Assembly: GCA_044225565.1 (NCBI GenBank)
Contig: JBGAIL010000251.1
Span: 1-5,876 of the forward strand
Reading direction: 5' to 3'
Length of the DNA stretch: 5,876 nt
Source: CAVXAE01 sp044225565
Lineage (GTDB): Bacteria > Pseudomonadota > Gammaproteobacteria > Steroidobacterales > Steroidobacteraceae
Shown: in pieces, positions 1 through 4,470 of the stretch
Position numbering within the stretch: the stretch's first letter is position 1
How the letters are laid out: each line of letters starts with the position of its first letter
Notes under the pieces: generated by a model
Told to the model about the DNA's origin: nothing
Database searches by the model: none
The model's input: the letters and a program-made list of their open reading frames with translations, nothing else
Made by a program: the position numbers and the translations under genes

Positions 1-1319
1 ACCGAGCCGAAGTCCGCCGTGCGGTGCAGAAACTCCGCCGCCCGCCAGGTGGCGGCCTTCAGGATCTCCGGATTGGAAAGGCCGGCCTTGCTCAGCTCCA
101 GGAACTCGTCGTGATAGCCGCTTCCCGGGAAGCTGTAGCTGTCGGACACGTCCGTGCCGACCAGAATGCGCACGCCCGCCTGCTGCGCCTTGCCGACGAG
201 CCGTACTCCGAGCTCGTAGAACTCCATGTACGCCTGCTTCTCCGCGGGCGCCTTCGCGAATCGCTCCTGGTAGCGGCCCGCATCGGCGCGCCAGTCCGCG
301 AGCAGTCGCGGCGGCACCGAGGCGAGCCGCGCGTCATCCAGATACGCGGGGTCGGCGGCAAACGCTTCGAACTTGCGCGTGATGAGCGTAGGAACGTAGT
401 ACGCGCCGCTCTGCGCCATGCGCTTGATCACCTTCGCGCACCGCTTCTCGTCATAACTCGCGAGGATGGGCTGGTAGTACGCGCCCATCCGCACAGCCTC
501 CGCACCGGGCTTCTGCTCGGCCCATGCGGCATAACGCTCGCGCACGCCGTCGGTGTACGGGCTGCAATCGAACGCCGGATGCTTTGCGTGATCGATGGTT
601 CGCTGGCCGGCGTCCAGCGCCTCCATCGTGGACACCGAGAGCGGCACGTGCCCACCCAGCGGCAGGCCGGCCTTCTTCGCTTCGCGCGCCATGGCGAAGT
701 ACGCCTCGCGGGTCATCGAATCGTAGGGCTTGATGAAATCCACGCCGCGCTTGCGCAGCTCGTGCACGAGCCGCGTCGCCTGCTGTGCATCGGCGGGAGC
801 GGCCCAGTCCGGCATGCCAGGCTCGCGGTCCTGGGGGCCGAGGATGACCGCGCTGCCGATGGCGACGAGCCGCGGGCCGGCGAGCTTCCCGGCCTCGACC
901 TCGGACTGCATGGCGCGCATGAAGCGGATGCTGTCCTCGCACCCTTCCGTCCAGCAGTCGCCGGCCATGTCCCTCACGGCCGTGACGCCCGACGCGAGCA
1001 TCATGGGCATCAGCCATTGCCGCGCGTGGTCGGGCGCATTCACGTGCGCGTGCATGTCCCAGAACCCGGGCGAGAGATATGTCCCGCCGGCATCGACGAT
1101 TCGCGCGCCCGTGGGCCGCAAGCGGCCGGCAGCGGCGATTCTCACGATGCGCTCACCTTCGATCTGCACATCCGAGGGGGGCAGCACCCGTCCCGCCTTC
1201 ACATCGACGATGCGGGTGCCGGACAGGACGAGCGTGGCGGCCGAAGCGCGCGGGCTCCATGACGCCAGGGACGAAAGGACCAGAAGGACGGTCAGGATGC
1301 CGAAGCCGGCGCGACGCAT
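1..1319 (-). CDS. Exported metal-dependent amidohydrolase (imidazolonepropionase/prolidase-like), C-terminus cut by window edge
   Basis: Reading the minus strand from the ATG at 1319-1317 gives 439 uninterrupted codons that run off the left edge, so the gene is partial at its 3' end. Residues 1-28 form a signal peptide: MRRAG, a hydrophobic core of L/V/I, then an ASA|A cleavage site. The enzyme should therefore act in the periplasm or outside the cell. The TIM-barrel amidohydrolase metal and catalytic residues are all visible: H90 and H92 (DMHAHV), K197 (FIKPYD, the candidate carboxylated lysine), H224 (GGHVP), H244 (IDHAKH) and D390 (GTD). This set fits the COG1228 group, which includes imidazolonepropionase-related enzymes and secreted Xaa-Pro/Xaa-Arg dipeptidases. 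The substrate cannot be read from sequence; dipeptide or N-acyl amino acid hydrolysis is a family-based guess. Roughly 40-60 C-terminal residues, usually carrying the G-K-x-A-D-L strand of the small beta domain, should lie beyond the edge. The upstream GGGG, 8 bases before the ATG, is only a weak ribosome site. Confidence 0.9.
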   Translation of the reverse strand, partial: MRRAGFGILTVLLVLSSLASWSPRASAATLVLSGTRIVDVKAGRVLPPSDVQIEGERIVRIAAAGRLRPTGARIVDAGGTYLSPGFWDMHAHVNAPDHARQWLMPMMLASGVTAVRDMAGDCWTEGCEDSIRFMRAMQSEVEAGKLAGPRLVAIGSAVILGPQDREPGMPDWAAPADAQQATRLVHELRKRGVDFIKPYDSMTREAYFAMAREAKKAGLPLGGHVPLSVSTMEALDAGQRTIDHAKHPAFDCSPYTDGVRERYAAWAEQKPGAEAVRMGAYYQPILASYDEKRCAKVIKRMAQSGAYYVPTLITRKFEAFAADPAYLDDARLASVPPRLLADWRADAGRYQERFAKAPAEKQAYMEFYELGVRLVGKAQQAGVRILVGTDVSDSYSFPGSGYHDEFLELSKAGLSNPEILKAATWRAAEFLHRTADFGS

Positions 1320-1499
1320 CGTTAAAACCCCGCGGTCGTGATAAAGACGGGGCGCCAGTCTGCTACCGCCGGGCGCCGGGCGTCATCCGATACGGCGAGC
1401 GGCCGCAGCAAGGACCATCTGCAGCGGGCCACTCGCCCGGCAGTTTCGCCGCGGCGGCCGGTTGGCAATGGCGGCGGCGACGGCTATCTTGCGCCCCGT
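1320..1499. promoter_or_regulatory. Divergent intergenic region between amidohydrolase and AsnC-type regulator
   Basis: This 180-base spacer separates the two divergent start codons, so it must hold the promoters of both genes. A TTTATC-like stretch on the minus strand near 1340-1346 could be a -10 element for the amidohydrolase, but no good -35 partner is visible. Two copies of GGGCGCC (1350-1356 and 1371-1377) start 21 bases apart, about two helical turns. They could be regulator sites, but such words are common in GC-rich DNA. The location is certain; the individual elements are not. Confidence 0.4.
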
Positions 1500-2009
1500 A
1501 TGTTCAAGGTGCGCCCCAACCTCGCCCTGGATTCCTTCGACCTGCAGATCCTCTCCGTGCTGCGCACCAACGGGCGCATGACGAAAGTGAAGCTCGCGGA
1601 GCTCATCGGGCTCTCGCCCACACCCTGTGGCGCGCGCATCGAGCGGCTCGAGAAGGCGGGGTTCATCCTCGGCTATCACGCCGACGTCGACATCATGAAG
1701 CTGGCGCAGCTCACACGCTTCCGCGTCACGCTGGCCATGCGCAACTGGAGCACCCCGAAGGTGAAGCGGCTCGAGGCCGCCATCGCGAAGATCCCGAACA
1801 TCATCGAGTGCGAGGCGGTGCTCGGCGACATCGACTACATCCTCACCGTGGTGGCGGCGAGCATCAGCCACTACCAGGAGATCATCGGCACGCTGGTGGC
1901 CTCCTTCCCGGACGAGATCGACTACACGACCTATCCAGCCTCGAAGCTGCTCAAGCGCGAGAACGAGCTCTCCCTGCTCAAGCTCTCCAGCGAGGAATCG
2001 CCGGGCTGA
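1500..2009 (+). CDS. Lrp/AsnC-family transcriptional regulator
   Basis: This 169-residue protein is the usual length for the family. The N-terminal winged helix-turn-helix covers about residues 9-60: LDSFDLQIL opens helix 1, then GRMTKVKLAELIGLS and the hallmark SPTPCGARIERLEKAGFI recognition region, followed by GYHADVD. The RAM (regulation of amino acid metabolism) domain follows, at about 72-150, with the conserved G-x-x-D-Y signature at GDIDY (109-113). Family members form octamers or other oligomers and often sense an amino acid or related small molecule. The ATG at 1500 was chosen because the family alignment begins there. The open frame extends upstream to 1338, but those 54 codons read as low-complexity Arg/Gly/Ser/Ala sequence with no homology. 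No clear Shine-Dalgarno sequence precedes the ATG. The gene is divergent from the exported amidohydrolase, so local control of that gene, with autoregulation, is a reasonable inference. The effector is unknown. Confidence 0.93.
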   Translation: MFKVRPNLALDSFDLQILSVLRTNGRMTKVKLAELIGLSPTPCGARIERLEKAGFILGYHADVDIMKLAQLTRFRVTLAMRNWSTPKVKRLEAAIAKIPNIIECEAVLGDIDYILTVVAASISHYQEIIGTLVASFPDEIDYTTYPASKLLKRENELSLLKLSSEESPG

Positions 2010-2065
2010 GTTCATCGGCAAGAAGCCGCCTGGCGGCGCTTTCTGCGGACATTGGCTTCGTTGCC

Positions 2066-2093
2066 GGCGGGCAAAGGCGCGGCTTTGCCCGCC
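2066..2093. terminator. GC-rich hairpin in the convergent gap, possible bidirectional terminator
   Basis: The arms 2066-2076 (GGCGGGCAAAG) and 2083-2093 (CTTTGCCCGCC) are perfectly complementary over 11 bp around a 6-base loop. The hairpin lies 9 bases past the stop of the minus-strand gene and 56 bases past the stop of the regulator. No run of T follows on either strand, so it is not a canonical intrinsic terminator. Its position between convergent genes suggests transcription termination or 3'-end protection. A weaker stem (2025-2029 with 2033-2037) followed by CGCTTTCTG lies just after the regulator gene. Confidence 0.4.
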
Positions 2094-2102
2094 CGCGGAA
2101 AA

Positions 2103-3149
2103 CTACTTGTCCGCGGCGACTTTTCTGAAGTCCGCGGGCACTTCGAAGGCGGCCGGCGCCACCGGATCGGTGCTCGCCGACACCAGCTCCGAACGCACGG
2201 TGAGCAACGGCACGAGACCATTCACGGTGGTGGGCGCCTGGCCGGCCGGGGGCTCGGCGGACTTGTTCCGGTTGAGCAGCGAGCCTGCGATGCGGGCGGC
2301 GATGCCACCTTCGGCCGCGCCACCGGACTGCGGCGTGGGCGCGCTGCTCTTGCACTGGGGCCCGCCCACGGCGAGCGCGAAGCTGCTGCGCACCGGATAG
2401 CCCTTGATATCCTGCATCTTCGTCGCGATCTGCGACCACACACCCTTGTATCGACCGAACATCGCTTCCGCACGCTGCACTCCTGCCTGCGCCGTGCCGC
2501 TGCCGAAGCCCATCTGCTGGGCATAGGCCGCGTAGAACTGGTGCGCATCCTCGCCGCCTTTGAACGCGGGCGAAACCCACTGATCCAGCAGCAGCGAGAA
2601 CTCGCACACGGAGCCCGTCTTCGGGTCGCGGCAGGCCTGGCTCGCCGTCACCATGACGCGCTCGGCGTCGAAGCCCGCGACGCTCGCCTTCTCGCCAGTG
2701 CGCTTCACATCCGCCTTCGGATCGGTCCATTCGCACTGGGACTCGTCGACGCCGCCCGCGGGTGGCTGCGCCTTGGCGGACTGCTCCATCGCCTGCCTGA
2801 GCCGGTCACGGCGTACGGCGAGGCTCTCCTGCGAGTATTCCTTTTTCTTGAGCCTCAGCTCGTACACCTTGTCCTCGTCGAGACGCACCACTTCCGCCGT
2901 GGGGCCGAGGCCACGCGCGAACATGCGCACCATGCGGCTTTCCATCTGCACGTCGCTTTCGATGCGCGCCTTGCGGCCGGAGATGGTGGTGGTGCTGGTG
3001 CCGCTCATGTTCGCCATGCGCATCATTCCCGCCCCCTCGACGCTGGTCTTCTCCTGCAGGGTGATGTCCGCCTGGGCCAGGGAAGCGGCGGTGATCGACA
3101 GGCCGAGGGCGAGTCCGCGGAAGGCGGCGCGGGAAGCGAGGGAAAGCAT
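2103..3149 (-). CDS. Exported protein of unknown function, DUF4412-like
   Basis: This 348-residue protein starts with a signal peptide: R7/R11, hydrophobic GLALGLSITAASL, and cleavage after AQA at residue 27. A strong ribosome site supports the start. No transmembrane segment follows, so the mature protein is periplasmic or outer-membrane associated. The beta-rich N-terminal part contains GRKARIESDVQM (58-69), a V-x-L-D-x-D-x-x-Y-E-L stretch (88-98), and lysine-rich KKKEY. A central VAGFDAERVMV (157-167) precedes a cysteine-containing region, and the end reads FEVPADFRKV. Recording a molecule state (RIE, VYEL), a later 'aGf-x-a-x-r' strand and a closing 'F-x-v-P-x-x-f' resemble DUF4412-type exported proteins, which may share a LolA-like half-barrel. 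That link is by motif impression only. Four cysteines (C139, C173, C182, C266) could form disulfides. Residues 268-310 are Gly/Ala/Pro/Ser-rich and probably disordered. The gene is divergent from the sigma-factor operon. No enzymatic motif is recognised. Confidence 0.85.
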   Translation of the reverse strand: MLSLASRAAFRGLALGLSITAASLAQADITLQEKTSVEGAGMMRMANMSGTSTTTISGRKARIESDVQMESRMVRMFARGLGPTAEVVRLDEDKVYELRLKKKEYSQESLAVRRDRLRQAMEQSAKAQPPAGGVDESQCEWTDPKADVKRTGEKASVAGFDAERVMVTASQACRDPKTGSVCEFSLLLDQWVSPAFKGGEDAHQFYAAYAQQMGFGSGTAQAGVQRAEAMFGRYKGVWSQIATKMQDIKGYPVRSSFALAVGGPQCKSSAPTPQSGGAAEGGIAARIAGSLLNRNKSAEPPAGQAPTTVNGLVPLLTVRSELVSASTDPVAPAAFEVPADFRKVAADK

Positions 3150-3154
3150 GAGAA

Positions 3155-3161
3155 GCTCCTC
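3155..3161 (-). promoter_or_regulatory. Strong ribosome binding site for the exported DUF4412-like protein
   Basis: On the minus strand this reads GAGGAGC, five bases before the ATG at 3149. It is the clearest Shine-Dalgarno match in the window and fixes the start that gives a complete signal peptide. Confidence 0.75.
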
Positions 3162-3420
3162 GAAAGGCCGGCTCGAAGGGCGGCGATGCTAGCGTTCCCA
3201 CCCCGGCCCGAATAGCGCCGCCTTCGTCGTGGCAGCCCGCTCCCGCCCGACGGCTCCCCCCTCGCGATCCACCGCCCGGCCTGACCCATCGCCGTGCTCA
3301 CATCGCCTCGGGGCGCCGGTCGGGGCTAATATCCGGCGGCGGCCCCGCAGAAAGGCCTCTCATTCGACGAATCCGACCGCCCGAACCCCTCTGGAGCCCG
3401 CCTGGGGCTGCAACTTCCCT

Positions 3421-3446
3421 GGAAAACCGGTGTTCTTGCCGTAAAC
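3421..3446 (+). promoter_or_regulatory. Possible ECF-type promoter immediately upstream of the sigma factor gene
   Basis: GGAAAA (3421-3426) and GTAAAC (3441-3446), separated by 14 bases, loosely resemble the GGAAC / GTC-like -35 and -10 elements of many ECF sigma factors, which often autoregulate. If used, transcription would begin about 7 bases before the GTG start, making a nearly leaderless message. That would fit the absence of a Shine-Dalgarno sequence. The match is imperfect and found by eye, so this is a hypothesis. Confidence 0.2.
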
Positions 3447-3459
3447 GACCGCTACGCAA

Positions 3460-4035
3460 GTGCATACGCAACCCAAGAGGCTGGCTCAAGAGGCCGAGTT
3501 CACGACGTTCATGCGCGATTACCAGGACATGGTCTTCTCCACCGCCGCCCGCCTCACCGGCAACCCGGCGCACGCCGAGGACATCGCGCAGCACGTCTTC
3601 CTCAAGGCCTACGAGAATTTCGACAAGCTGAAGGGCCGGCCGGAGGCCGGCGGCTGGCTGAAGACCGTGGCCCGGCGCACCGCGCTCAACCACCTCTCGC
3701 GATACCGCAACCGCTGGCGCTTTTTCTCCGAGATGCGCGCCGAAGGCGCCGAGGATGACGCGCCCGATTTCGACGTCGCCGCGCCGGAGAGCCTGCTCGC
3801 CGGCCTCGCTGCGCAGGAGAACCGGGAATATGTCGAACAGCTCCTGCGGGAGCTGCCGGACAAGCACCGCGTGCCCCTCGTGCTCTACCACTTCGAGGAG
3901 CTGTCGTACGAGGACATCGGCAGGCAGCTCGGCATCTCCATGGCGAAAGTGAAATCGGACATCTTCCGGGCCCGTGCCGCGCTCGCGAAATCGCTCGCGC
4001 AACGCGGCATGGCTCTCGAGGCACTGGCGGACTGA
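3460..4035 (+). CDS. ECF (group 4) RNA polymerase sigma factor
   Basis: The 191-residue protein has the two-domain layout of an extracytoplasmic-function sigma factor. Sigma region 2 covers about residues 14-88: FMRDYQDMVFSTAARLTGN (2.1), AEDIAQHVFLKAYENFDKL (2.2), then GGWLKTVARRTALNHLSRYRNRW (2.3-2.4, promoter melting and -10 recognition). An acidic linker (about 92-118, EGAEDDAPDFD) leads to region 4 (about 123-180). There LRELPDKHRVPLVLYHFEELSYEDIGRQLGIS and MAKVKSDIFRARAAL form the -35-binding helix-turn-helix. No C-terminal extension is present, so signal input must come from a partner protein. The start is a GTG: an in-frame TAA at 3442-3444 excludes longer forms, and the next ATG (3511) would cut into region 2. 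No clear ribosome site is visible. The next gene starts six bases downstream and looks like its membrane regulator. The regulon is unknown; autoregulation is likely from family habit. Confidence 0.93.
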   Translation: MHTQPKRLAQEAEFTTFMRDYQDMVFSTAARLTGNPAHAEDIAQHVFLKAYENFDKLKGRPEAGGWLKTVARRTALNHLSRYRNRWRFFSEMRAEGAEDDAPDFDVAAPESLLAGLAAQENREYVEQLLRELPDKHRVPLVLYHFEELSYEDIGRQLGISMAKVKSDIFRARAALAKSLAQRGMALEALAD

Positions 4036-4041
4036 ACGAAC

Positions 4042-4470
4042 ATGCACGACACCGAGCAGAGGCTGGAACGGTTCATCGATCGGGCGCTCAGGCAGCAGCC
4101 GCTGCTGCGCGCGCCTGCGGGGCTCGAAGCCCGCGTGCTGGCGCAACTCGCGCTGCAGGCGGCCCTGCCCTGGTGGCGCAAGAGCTTCGCGAGCTGGCCG
4201 CTGGCCGCGAAGGCGCTGTTCGTCGTCGCCTGCGGCGGGCTCATCAAGCTCGCCTTCAGCAGCACCACCTGGGTACTGGGCGCCGCCGCCGCGCCGGCCG
4301 CCTCGGTGCGCAACACCGCGCAGGTCGCCAACTCGCTCGGCGACGTCTCGCGGCTGCTCCTCGAAAGCATTCCTTCCCATTGGCTCTATCTGGCCATCAC
4401 GCTCGGCGTGGGGTTCTACCTCGCTCTGTTCGGGCTCGGGGCCACCGCTTATCGGACGCTCTACAAATGA
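4042..4470 (+). CDS. Small two-helix membrane protein, putative anti-sigma factor
   Basis: The gene begins six bases after the sigma factor stop and encodes 142 residues. Residues 1-50 form a charged, probably cytoplasmic helical segment (TEQRLERFIDRALRQQP, then LRAPAGLEARVLAQLALQAAL). This pattern often precedes the membrane helix of anti-sigma factors. A first membrane helix lies at about 53-72, a periplasmic loop at about 73-112 (Ala-rich, then NSLGDVSRLLLESIPS), and a second helix at about 114-137. The short RTLYK tail would be cytoplasmic. No zinc-binding H-x3-C-x2-C motif is present, so this is not a classical ZAS-type anti-sigma. The function is inferred from position, size and topology: it should hold the sigma factor at the inner membrane until a signal arrives. 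Alternatively it may be an accessory membrane subunit of the downstream protein. Its TGA overlaps the next ATG (ATGA), implying translational coupling. Confidence 0.72.
   Translation: MHDTEQRLERFIDRALRQQPLLRAPAGLEARVLAQLALQAALPWWRKSFASWPLAAKALFVVACGGLIKLAFSSTTWVLGAAAAPAASVRNTAQVANSLGDVSRLLLESIPSHWLYLAITLGVGFYLALFGLGATAYRTLYK

Larger units (their letters stand above)
3150..3459. promoter_or_regulatory. Divergent intergenic region between exported protein gene and ECF sigma operon
   Basis: This 310-base stretch has no convincing gene. The open frames across it are short, Pro/Arg/Ser-rich and lack ribosome sites. It must carry the promoters of both flanking units. Visible elements are an AT-rich octet GCTAATAT (3325-3332) inside GC-rich sequence, flanked by complementary arms CGCCGG (3314-3319) and CCGGCG (3333-3338). 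There is also a perfect 5+1+5 palindrome ATTCG-A-CGAAT (3362-3372), a GGAAC word on the minus strand at 3198-3194, and a possible ECF-type promoter just before the sigma gene. None is decisive alone. Confidence 0.45.

Noticed and set aside
24..1262. A 412-codon plus-strand open frame opposite the amidohydrolase
   Set aside because: It is antisense to a gene with a complete set of catalytic residues and a signal peptide. Its product is His/Arg/Ala-rich with no domain, as expected from a GC-rich shadow frame.
1338..1499. An N-terminal extension of 54 codons on the Lrp/AsnC regulator
   Set aside because: The frame is open, but the extension is low-complexity basic sequence without family similarity. 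The conserved domain begins right after the ATG at 1500, and the extension would overlap the promoter region.
2052..3215. A 387-codon plus-strand open frame opposite the exported DUF4412-like gene
   Set aside because: The minus-strand gene has a strong ribosome site, a signal peptide and normal composition. The plus-strand product is Arg/His/Ala-rich and lacks any recognisable domain.
3229..3444. A possible 71-codon gene in the divergent spacer before the sigma factor
   Set aside because: The product is Pro/Arg/Ser-rich with no hydrophobic or conserved pattern and no ribosome site, and it covers the region where promoters must lie.
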